A model generated the notes under the pieces. That model was not told the DNA's origin. It searched no databases and worked only from the letters and a program-made list of their open reading frames with translations. The translations under genes and the position numbers were made by a program. A DNA stretch of 33,831 bases from positions 1-33,831 of the forward strand of contig SZXY01000098.1 in assembly GCA_005843805.1 (NCBI GenBank). The letters run 5' to 3'. This document shows positions 21,274 to 28,452 of the stretch, in pieces; positions within the stretch are counted from its first letter, which is position 1; every line of letters begins with the position of its first letter. The stretch is from Chlorobium sp. (GTDB taxonomy: Bacteria > Bacteroidota > Chlorobiia > Chlorobiales > Chlorobiaceae).

Positions 21274-22737
21274 TTGAAAAAAGACACTGGCAACCCCATA
21301 TCCCTGCTGAAGCACAAACCCGGCACAGCATCGATTCTGTTACAGAAAAAAGGAGTGACCCTTTTTCTGCTGATCTCTTTTGTTGCCTTTCTGCTCATCC
21401 TGCTCATCCAGGCAGACCTTGTGTTTGTCAGTTTCCGCTCACTGGTTACCGCAACTGCACTCTTTGTATCTGCGCCGGAAACATTCAGGGAAATTTTCAC
21501 CCCCGACATCCTTGAATTCTGGATCGGGGCCCTCTACCTTGTTGCCATACCCATCATGCTCGGGCTCATTGCCCGCAACTCATTCCGCCAAAAAGAGGCC
21601 AAACAAAATGAACCACCCGCAAAAGAGCTTAGCCTCGGCAGAATAAGTCTCAGAGCTTTCATGCGCCATACCATAGCGCTCTACGCCTCATCCATAATTT
21701 TCATCCTCTACTCGGCAGCATTCCTTGCGCCCTTCATTGCACCATTCAGCCCCTATGACCAGCAAGACTTTCTGGTCACGGCCTACCAGCCGCCCTTTTC
21801 CCGACTCAATGCGCTGATACTCAAACAACCAAAAAACCTCATCATACCACTGCAAAGCGGCACAGGAACAACGGTAAAGCTTGCCAACAGCCTCATCAGC
21901 GACTTCCAGACACTGAAAACGCGCAACGAACCAAACGCCATCCGCTTTGTCAACGAATACCGAGTTGAAGGCTCACAAGTCATCTACCGTCAAGGCATAC
22001 GCACCAAAACCATCGCCCTCGGAGAACTTGCAGGAACCAGCAAAAACAACATCGCCGTAACACGTACCTTCATTCTCGGCACAGACCAGTACGGGCGTGA
22101 CATTCTCAGCCGGGTCATCTACGGCTCCAAAATATCGCTCTCCATTGGATTTCTCGTTGTCCTCATCTCCGTCACCCTCGGCACCATCATCGGAGTCTCC
22201 TCAGGCTACTTCGGCGGCTGGATCGACGCCATCATGATGAGGATTGTCGATGTGCTCATCGCCTTCCCGGCGCTCTTTCTCATTCTCATCATCATAGCCA
22301 CCTTCGGCAACTCCATCTACCTCATCGTCATCACCCTCTCCTTCACCGGATGGATGGGAGTAGCCCGAATTGTCCGAAGCCAGGTACTCTCGCTCAAAGA
22401 GCAGGAGTTCATTCTTGCGGCCAAATCACTTGGCCTCTCAAACATGAGAATCATCTTCCGCCACCTTGCGCCCAACACCCTCACTCCGGTCATCATAGCC
22501 GCAACACTCCGAATCGGCAGCATAATCCTCACCGAAGCCGGACTCTCATTTCTCGGCCTCGGCGTTCAGCCGCCCACCCCAAGCTGGGGCAACATCATCA
22601 ACGAAGGAAGAGACAGCCTGCTCAACTACTGGTGGATATCAACCTTCCCCGGCATCGCCATCCTCACCACAGTTGTCTGCTTCAACCTCGTAGGAGACGG
22701 AGTCCGCGACGCCCTCGACCCAAGAATGAGAGGATAA
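21274..22737 (+). CDS. OppC/DppC-type ABC transporter permease with long N-terminal extension
   Basis: 'LGTDQYGRDILSRVIYGSKISLSIGFLVVLISVTLGTIIGVSSGYFGGWIDAIMMRIVDVLIAFPALFLILIIIATFG' and 'LTEAGLSFLGLGVQPPTPSWGNIINEGRD'. The listed ORF 20899 start lies inside rplY. The first in-frame candidates after the terminator are TTG at 21274 or GTG at 21355; exact start uncertain. Confidence 0.85.
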   Translation: MKKDTGNPISLLKHKPGTASILLQKKGVTLFLLISFVAFLLILLIQADLVFVSFRSLVTATALFVSAPETFREIFTPDILEFWIGALYLVAIPIMLGLIARNSFRQKEAKQNEPPAKELSLGRISLRAFMRHTIALYASSIIFILYSAAFLAPFIAPFSPYDQQDFLVTAYQPPFSRLNALILKQPKNLIIPLQSGTGTTVKLANSLISDFQTLKTRNEPNAIRFVNEYRVEGSQVIYRQGIRTKTIALGELAGTSKNNIAVTRTFILGTDQYGRDILSRVIYGSKISLSIGFLVVLISVTLGTIIGVSSGYFGGWIDAIMMRIVDVLIAFPALFLILIIIATFGNSIYLIVITLSFTGWMGVARIVRSQVLSLKEQEFILAAKSLGLSNMRIIFRHLAPNTLTPVIIAATLRIGSIILTEAGLSFLGLGVQPPTPSWGNIINEGRDSLLNYWWISTFPGIAILTTVVCFNLVGDGVRDALDPRMRG

Positions 22738-22775
22738 GTTGACCCGGAGCTGAACACCAAAAAAGAGGAAAGCTC

Positions 22776-23048
22776 ATGAAAAAAACAGCACAACTCACCC
22801 TGCTTGAAACCACCATAAAAGAGCTTGGCTACACACTGCGCTACGAAAAAGGCAACTTCCTCGGAGGAGAGTGCCGTCTCAGGGAAGACAACGTCGTTGT
22901 CGTCAACAAATTCATCCCACTCGAAGGCAAAATCTACACCCTCGCGCTTGTCATCAGCAACATCAACCCCCCCGGCCTCTCCCCCGACATCCGGAAAATC
23001 ATCGACAACCTCATCCCCAACACCCTCTTCGCCAGGGAAAACCGGTAA
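22776..23048 (+). CDS. Conserved small hypothetical protein
   Basis: 90-aa ORF with plausible RBS ('aagaggaaagctcatg'), 'LLETTIKELGYTLRYEKGNFLGGECRLREDNVVVVNKFIPLEGKIYTLALVI'. Confidence 0.65.
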   Translation: MKKTAQLTLLETTIKELGYTLRYEKGNFLGGECRLREDNVVVVNKFIPLEGKIYTLALVISNINPPGLSPDIRKIIDNLIPNTLFARENR

Positions 23049-23060
23049 CCCGCATCCGGG

Positions 23061-23084
23061 AAAGGCGGAGCTCCAGCTCGGCAA
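23061..23084. repeat. Palindromic intergenic repeat copy (GCGGAGCTCCAGCTCGGCA-type)
   Basis: 'aaaggcggagctccagctcggcaa'; similar to 24768-24791 and related to the GCAGAGCCCCAGCTCTGCA element at 28138-28156. Confidence 0.55.
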
Positions 23085-23235
23085 TCATTCCCCTGATTCG
23101 GTGACAAACATCTTACGGGAAAATCAAATAAAAAGTGGGGTTTTATAGCCGTGCAATCATCATGCATTCCCAACGAGAATTAAAATAGAAACTCAAAGGC
23201 GACATCAAGAAAAAGCTGCACCAACCACTGAAATA

Positions 23236-23502
23236 CTATATGCCCCTGTAGACATCGCGACGATGACGAATATATTGAATGACAATCTGTTTAAGTTGGG
23301 AATCTACTTTATACAAAATGCGATAATCCCCTGCCCTTATGCGATAAAACTGCTCTCCACCAGTAAGTTTTATGGATTAGTGCGGGAATGGCTCTGACGT
23401 CAACCCTTCTATTCGCTCAAAAATAAGATCAATCACCACATCCGGTATTTTCCGCAAATCTTTTTCAACAGATGGCTTGAAGATTACACTATACTTGCTC
23501 AT
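23236..23502 (-). pseudogene. RelE/ParE-family toxin with one in-frame stop codon
   Basis: Minus-strand translation MSKYSVIFKPSVEKDLRKIPDVVIDLIFERIEGLTSEPFPH*SIKLTGGEQFYRIRAGDYRILYKVDSQLKQIVIQYIRHRRDVYRGI*; reading frame maintained across a single TAA (codon 42, plus-strand 23377-23379). Confidence 0.8.
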
Positions 23503-23686
23503 GAGATTGTAGCCTCCGTTTCATCTCTTCAAGCGTAACCGGAGATTCATCTCTACGGGCAGCAATAACACTTAGGTCATGCAAGTCTTCCAGGAGTTGC
23601 TGATATTGTTTTAAAGGTAAAAGCACACCTGTCTTTTTTCCTTTGGAATTAACAATATATTGGCCCTGAGGTAGAGTGGTTTCCAT
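23489..23686 (-). CDS. Phd/YefM/RelB-like antitoxin
   Basis: 65-aa ORF 'METTLPQGQYIVNSKGKKTGVLLPLKQYQQLLEDLHDLSVIAARRDESPVTLEEMKRRLQ'; overlaps the start of the RelE-like ORF by 14 nt, as is common in TA operons. Confidence 0.8.
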   Translation of the reverse strand: METTLPQGQYIVNSKGKKTGVLLPLKQYQQLLEDLHDLSVIAARRDESPVTLEEMKRRLQSHEQV

Positions 23687-23869
23687 GTACTATCTCCCGT
23701 TTATACTGTATTGTTCTTTAATGATAAGCACAATACATCATTAAAACAATCAATTCATAAGCTCCTGTCAGAACACGCTTTCAGGAACGAGACAGAAACT
23801 GTTTCTGGACTGTCATCGCTGCTGAAGGGTGTGTATTTCGCATCCACTCCATCCACCTCTCAGCACCCG

Positions 23870-24163
23870 TCAAAGTGACGAAAACACCATCCCTGCCAGC
23901 ACAAGCAAAAACGCAACTATCGACTTTTTCCAGGGGTATCGTTCAATTGACAATTGACAATTGACAATGATTAACGACAATATAGAGAGGTGGCGATGAC
24001 ACCCTGAAGCCCACTGTCGATCTCTTCCCATTGCAAATCAGCCGCAGCTTCCTGAAACGGCAAATATTTCATGGCAACCAGATTCGTGTACGCCATTATG
24101 AGTGAAAATATAGCCCACAGCGCCATACAGAAGCGAGCTTGCAACCAGAAACAGAGAGGTCAT
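23870..24163 (-). pseudogene. Decayed small membrane protein gene (frameshifted, interrupted by heptamer repeat)
   Basis: Minus-strand pieces: 'MTSLFLVASSLLYGAVGYIF' shifting into 'ALWAIFSLIMAYTNLVAMKYLPFQEAAADLQWEEIDSGLQGVIATSLYCR*', then after the repeat 'RYPWKKSIVAFLLVLAGMVFSSL*'. Hydrophobic helices across frames suggest a degraded gene. Confidence 0.4.
23944..23970. repeat. Heptanucleotide tandem repeat (GACAATT)n
   Basis: 'caattgacaattgacaattgacaatga'. Confidence 0.8.
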
Positions 24164-24732
24164 TGTGCATCTCCCGTCAAGCCGGTTTCAGCCTCTCTGA
24201 CAGCCTCGATGATTTTATGAGCCGCCTGGGTTGGATCAAGCCCGGCGATATCGACCTGCAAATCAGCACGCTTGTAACTGCTGCGAAAATAAGAGATATC
24301 CTTCTTTATCTGGCGCAGATACAACTTCTTCTCTATCTCCGTAAGCTGTTTTTCAAGTAGACGGGAATCAATGTCATAAAACCGGATCCTCTCCAGAATA
24401 TTCTCCGGCCTGTCGGTAATCACCACCTTGACACCCTTGTTCTCCTTCAGCGCCTTCAGGTACCCTCCCATCAGACCACTCGGAGGCAACGCAATGACAC
24501 ACTCTTCGCTCTCCGGACGACTCAAGAGATGCACAAGAGCCTTGGCCGCCTCATTGCGATAATCATGCATGGTAAGAAACCTGCCCTGAAGACGCTCAAT
24601 GGTGGTTCCAAAAAAAGCCTCGATTTCAAGACCCAGATCAAAAAAATTAATCCCGAGAACTTCCCCGATTATCTTCCCAATCGTCGTCTTCCCGACACAA
24701 CCGACACCTGTCAATAAAATTTGCTTTGCCAT
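24160..24732 (-). CDS. Shikimate kinase-like P-loop kinase
   Basis: 190-aa ORF: 'ILLTGVGCVGKTTIGKIIGEVLGINFFDLGLEIEAFFGTTIERL' (Walker A and SK-like region), 'VIALPPSGLM', 'VVITDRPENILERIRFYDIDSRLL'. Confidence 0.75.
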   Translation of the reverse strand: MAKQILLTGVGCVGKTTIGKIIGEVLGINFFDLGLEIEAFFGTTIERLQGRFLTMHDYRNEAAKALVHLLSRPESEECVIALPPSGLMGGYLKALKENKGVKVVITDRPENILERIRFYDIDSRLLEKQLTEIEKKLYLRQIKKDISYFRSSYKRADLQVDIAGLDPTQAAHKIIEAVREAETGLTGDAQ

Positions 24733-24767
24733 AACTCATTTGATTGTTAAACTTCCCCTCCCTTAGG

Positions 24768-24791
24768 AGCGCCGAACTCCAGCTCGGCATA
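24768..24791. repeat. Palindromic repeat copy (GCGCCGAACTCCAGCTCGGCA)
   Basis: 'gagcgccgaactccagctcggcat'; on the minus strand reads ATGCCGAGCTGGAGTTCGGCGCTC, beginning at the point where avd coding sequence would start by comparison with 28337. Confidence 0.6.
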
Positions 24792-24799
24792 TTGAAAAA

Positions 24800-24821
24800 A
24801 TTGACAATGGACAATGGACAT
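24800..24821. repeat. Heptanucleotide tandem repeat (GACAATG)n, short
   Basis: 'attgacaatggacaatggacat' downstream of the first NACHT-FGE gene. Confidence 0.7.
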
Positions 24822-24863
24822 TTCCCCAACTCCATTGCACCCTCAAAAATCCTTTTCAGAGTG

Positions 24864-27857
24864 TCAGATGGACAGATTTTCAGAGTCTCCGAAAGATAAA
24901 GAATGACTGGGCCGAACCACCCGAAAACCAACATCGTAGTACCAGTAGCTCACCGGATGAATGCTGAGCCGGAAGGAGCAACGCAGATAATCAGAAGCGT
25001 AGCCCCAGGAACCGCCGCGCACCGAGCGGGCGGGATTCAAATCTTTTTTTGGCGTATTTTCATCGTAAAGGCTTTCTGTCCACTCCCACACATTGCCTGC
25101 CATATCGTAAAGTCCTTCCGGTGTTGCGCCTTCGGGATAACGACCAACAGGTGTCGTTGCGCCAACATTGTTTCCGAAATTAGCCAATTTTGAGCTTGGA
25201 GCCCCCCTCTTTTTAGGCCAAGGATAATCTCGAACTTTCTTGCCGACTGTTCCTTGCTGGCCCCCTGCTACCCACTCCCACTCAATCTCGGTGGGAAGCC
25301 GGTAAAGCGCTTTATCTCCTTCAAGCAACGAGAGCCAAAGGCAATAGGCTTGGGCAGCATACCATGTTACCGCAACCACGGGTTGATCCTCCCCGTCAAA
25401 TTTGCGTTCTTCATCATAGCCCGATCGAAACAGAGCGGCATTGTTTCCATTACCTTTCTCAAGGTAGTTACCAAACCCGGGCCCCCATGTATTGTTGTTT
25501 GCAATGGTATTCAGCTCTGCACACAATGCGGAGTCCTTTGCCTGTAACGAAGCAATGAAAGAACGGTAGAGCTTGTTGGTTACAGGATACTTGGCAACAT
25601 AGAGATCCTCGACCTGCTCCTTCTTTTCTTTATACGAGTAGATATAGCTTCCGCCTGATATCCTTATATACTCCGCATTATGCTCATTCGGGTTGCGAAA
25701 AGAAGGCTGACGATCTTTCAGGATAATCCGGGAAACAGTAACGACCGAAGAGATTTTTTCCCCGCTTTTGGTTTTTTGCAGTTCAGATGCCCGCTTCAGG
25801 TCAACCAGAGCAAGCAACACCTCTTCAGCCCGATCAGCAATATCCTTGTTTTTCGCAAGACCATCCACCCGGAATTGCTGCAGGGCGTTGAGGGCAGCAG
25901 GTTCCCCTATTGCTTTAAGACAATCGAGTATCACCCGCTGGCGACCAGCCTTGTTTGAGCCATCCTGAAGTTTTTTACATAAAGCATCAACCTTCTTGAG
26001 GGGTGCTTCCTCAATGATACTCTGCAGCAGCGACTGCTGCTCTGACGTCAACTCTTCGCTCTGCGGAGAGTTGAGAAGCTTTTCCATAAAAAGATCGAAT
26101 ATCTCCTCATCTTCCTGGGCTATAAAAAATTTAATCGGTTCATTCCACCAGTCAACTCCAAAAACGGAAACAAGCTTATCGAGAGAGCCTGTGGTTCTCG
26201 CCACTTTTTTGACAAGTTGAACACCTGCAAGATATTCCCGAAATGATTTATGTCTGAATTCATAAAAATCCACATCTTCATTTATCAACAAGCCAGCTCT
26301 TTTTACAAGAAAATCGCAGAAGGCTTCAGCAGAAAGTGGCTGAGCGGAAATAATGTACTGAAGTCGCTCCTGCATTTTTTGATGCATAGCCCCTTTCTCT
26401 GCCTTGTCTGTATTCAACTCCTCCTGCATCCAAAGAGAAACTGGGCCAAGCACCTTTCGAGCGTCATCTGCCGGAAGAATGGCGGGAATCCCTCTGCGCT
26501 CATCCCTCAGTTCCAGCAAATAATCAAGTACAGCATTGTAAAGTTTTACCCTGCTCTTGGGCAGGAATTCCCGCTCTTTCCAGAGAATTGCCATGATCTG
26601 CAAAATCATCGGCACTGCGGCAAGTTGTCGCAACCCCTTGTTTTTATCTTCCTTCAGGTGCGCAACAATCTTTCTGGTTTGTTCTTCTGCTTTAGCCTTC
26701 TGCTGCCGTTGCCACTCTTTTTTGTCAATCTGTTTCTCACTGGGTTCTTTCAGAAAAACCGCTGTGAACCAATTCTTTAAAAATCGCTCCTGCTGTTGAG
26801 GCGTAAAGTCTTTTACATCGGCCCGTTCGTATTCAGCCGCAATCTCAATTCGTTCATCTTTATTATATCCTGTTGCTCGGGATGTTACCACAAAATAGGC
26901 ATCGCTGAACCCGCTCCAGGCGGTATCAATCCACTTGCACGCTTCTCTTCTTTCGGCAGTATTGCTGATTTCATCAAGCCCGTCAAGTAAAACAAGGGAG
27001 GTTCCTCTATGAAGCCACTCTTCGAAAAGCTCCTCCTGAATTGTCTGGTGATGCTTTTTTGCCCAGCGAGCAAGATTGGTTGGCAACGAATCATAACAGC
27101 CTTTTGCATCACGGACAAGGTCGCGCAACGGAAGATAAAAAACGCTGACTGGCCCGGAAAAACCAAGCCTCGTGAGGTGCTTCTGCTTGAGGGCACACAT
27201 TGCATAATACTTTAGCAACGTTGTTTTTCCTGCACCAGGATCACCAATAACCAGCAGCATCCGGCGCTGCTCTTTAAACGCCTGCTGCATAACATTGTCA
27301 GGAGTCATTGGCAGTTCACCCTCGTGCGCTATCTTGCTACCACCCTCTCCATAATCCTTGTCCAGACCTTGACTCCGAAAAAAACTAAGCGGTACAAAGG
27401 TATCGTCGTCAAGGTTGACCTGAACATTCTCAACACCCGGCAAGCCAAGCATTCGGATGTAACCCAACTCTTTTCTTAAAGTTTCATGGTACCTTTTTTT
27501 CTTTTTGCCCGTGTCACAGTAACGTCGCCATTCGGGGTAGATAAATTTAACAACAGCCCATATACCTCCTCCTGTAACAACAAAGATTGTACCAAGAAGC
27601 TTTAGTGTGTCTCCCATGCTCATACCTGCGGCAACACTCTGAACATCAGCATTGTTTTGTTGTTTACCCCTCAAACCTTGCCCGGCAAGCGAATCCGACT
27701 TGTTGCCCGGTTGAACTCCGCCAGATACCACCGCTGGCTCAACCCCGGTACTCTTCGCACCAACCTCTTTTCCATAACCGACACCAACAGTGACTGCATA
27801 AATGAACAGGCCGAGCCAGAGCACCCTCACTATCCTCGCAAAAGAAGTAACTCTCAT
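24864..27857 (-). CDS. Membrane-anchored NACHT NTPase with C-terminal FGE-sulfatase (C-type lectin) domain; putative DGR target protein
   Basis: 997-aa ORF; signal/TM 'VLWLGLFIYAVTVGVGY' plus TM 'LKLLGTIFVVTGGGIWAVVKFIY'; NACHT 'MLLVIGDPGAGKTTLLKYYAM', 'TSLVLLDGLDEISN', 'YFVVTSRATGY'; FGE 'YPVTNKLYRSFI...YRLPTEIEWEWVAGG...GLYDMAGNVWEWTE...SVRGGSWGYASDYLRCSFRLSIHPVSYWYYDVGFRVVRPS'. Confidence 0.92.
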   Translation of the reverse strand: MRVTSFARIVRVLWLGLFIYAVTVGVGYGKEVGAKSTGVEPAVVSGGVQPGNKSDSLAGQGLRGKQQNNADVQSVAAGMSMGDTLKLLGTIFVVTGGGIWAVVKFIYPEWRRYCDTGKKKKRYHETLRKELGYIRMLGLPGVENVQVNLDDDTFVPLSFFRSQGLDKDYGEGGSKIAHEGELPMTPDNVMQQAFKEQRRMLLVIGDPGAGKTTLLKYYAMCALKQKHLTRLGFSGPVSVFYLPLRDLVRDAKGCYDSLPTNLARWAKKHHQTIQEELFEEWLHRGTSLVLLDGLDEISNTAERREACKWIDTAWSGFSDAYFVVTSRATGYNKDERIEIAAEYERADVKDFTPQQQERFLKNWFTAVFLKEPSEKQIDKKEWQRQQKAKAEEQTRKIVAHLKEDKNKGLRQLAAVPMILQIMAILWKEREFLPKSRVKLYNAVLDYLLELRDERRGIPAILPADDARKVLGPVSLWMQEELNTDKAEKGAMHQKMQERLQYIISAQPLSAEAFCDFLVKRAGLLINEDVDFYEFRHKSFREYLAGVQLVKKVARTTGSLDKLVSVFGVDWWNEPIKFFIAQEDEEIFDLFMEKLLNSPQSEELTSEQQSLLQSIIEEAPLKKVDALCKKLQDGSNKAGRQRVILDCLKAIGEPAALNALQQFRVDGLAKNKDIADRAEEVLLALVDLKRASELQKTKSGEKISSVVTVSRIILKDRQPSFRNPNEHNAEYIRISGGSYIYSYKEKKEQVEDLYVAKYPVTNKLYRSFIASLQAKDSALCAELNTIANNNTWGPGFGNYLEKGNGNNAALFRSGYDEERKFDGEDQPVVAVTWYAAQAYCLWLSLLEGDKALYRLPTEIEWEWVAGGQQGTVGKKVRDYPWPKKRGAPSSKLANFGNNVGATTPVGRYPEGATPEGLYDMAGNVWEWTESLYDENTPKKDLNPARSVRGGSWGYASDYLRCSFRLSIHPVSYWYYDVGFRVVRPSHSLSFGDSENLSI
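24909..25034 (-). repeat. Putative DGR variable region VR1 (3' end of the 24864-27857 CDS)
   Basis: 126-nt segment (codons 942-983) aligned with 28489-28614: 15 substitutions, all at codon positions 1/2, none at position 3; 24-nt adenine-free 3' end GTTGGTTTTCGGGTGGTTCGGCCC. Confidence 0.85.
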
Positions 27858-28109
27858 AAATATTTCCAGTCAACCGTTAACAATGTTTTTTTCCTTGTTT
27901 CACTTCTGATTCCCAACGAGCGCAAAAGGTTGCGGGTATCGGCCTGCCGGGCAATTGTCATCTCTACAAGCATTACAGAGGTGAAAGAAACGTAAAGAAA
28001 TATAGCACAATCAATCAAAAACAAAAAAATAACTTGGGACGTTGTTCAATAGCATCAATAAATCACTAAAAGAATTCAGTCGAATATGCTTTTTGGCAAA
28101 TCTTCCGAG

Positions 28110-28337
28110 TCACAGTAAATGAAAAAAATGCTCAATTGCAGAGCTGGGGCTCTGCATTCCCGGCCTGCTCCAGAACTTATTGGCAACCCCCAACAGCTCG
28201 GTAAACTCCAGCACTGCATTTTCAAGCCGAACAGCAATGCTGAACCGGTAGCTTTTCGGAAATTTCCCCGTATGACACAGCAGCCATTTCGAAAAATCAT
28301 AGGCCCTTTTGATAATCAGCATTTCGTGATGCGGCAT
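28110..28337 (-). pseudogene. avd: Truncated DGR accessory protein Avd (four-helix bundle family)
   Basis: 'MPHHEMLIIKRAYDFSKWLLCHTGKFPKSYRFSIAVRLENAVLEFTELLGVAN' resembles the N-terminal half of Avd/bAvd ('YD...W......FP+S.RF......E....+..E.L'); the rest (from about 28178 down) is unrelated, with a palindromic repeat, and stops at 28110. Confidence 0.7.
28138..28156. repeat. Palindromic repeat inside the avd remnant (TGCAGAGCTGGGGCTCTGCA)
   Basis: 'gcagagctggggctctgca': near-perfect palindrome, related to the AGCTCCAGCT elements at 23061 and 24768. Confidence 0.5.
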
Positions 28338-28349
28338 GGCGAAAAAATT

Positions 28350-28396
28350 GACAATGGACAATGGACAGTGGACAGTGGACAGTGGACAGTGGACAA
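28350..28396. repeat. Heptanucleotide tandem repeat (ACAATGG)2(ACAGTGG)4
   Basis: 'gacaatggacaatggacagtggacagtggacagtggacagtggacaaaag' between the second NACHT-FGE gene and the avd remnant. Confidence 0.9.
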
Positions 28397-28452
28397 AAGA
28401 CATTTCCCGCCCGACTTTGCTCAAAAAAAATCTTTTTCAGAGTTTCAGATGG

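Noticed and set aside
24160-24732. Shikimate kinase-like gene as a DGR component
   Set aside because: No RT or Avd features; a normal P-loop kinase fold that merely neighbours the locus.
24903-25034. VR differences explained as ordinary paralogue divergence
   Set aside because: Flanking sequence shows mainly third-position differences (8 of 9), whereas the VR has none among 15; ordinary divergence would not invert the codon-position pattern this sharply.
23944-28396. Heptamer tandem arrays as a possible CRISPR array
   Set aside because: Seven-base units without unique spacers and no cas genes; simple tandem repeats.
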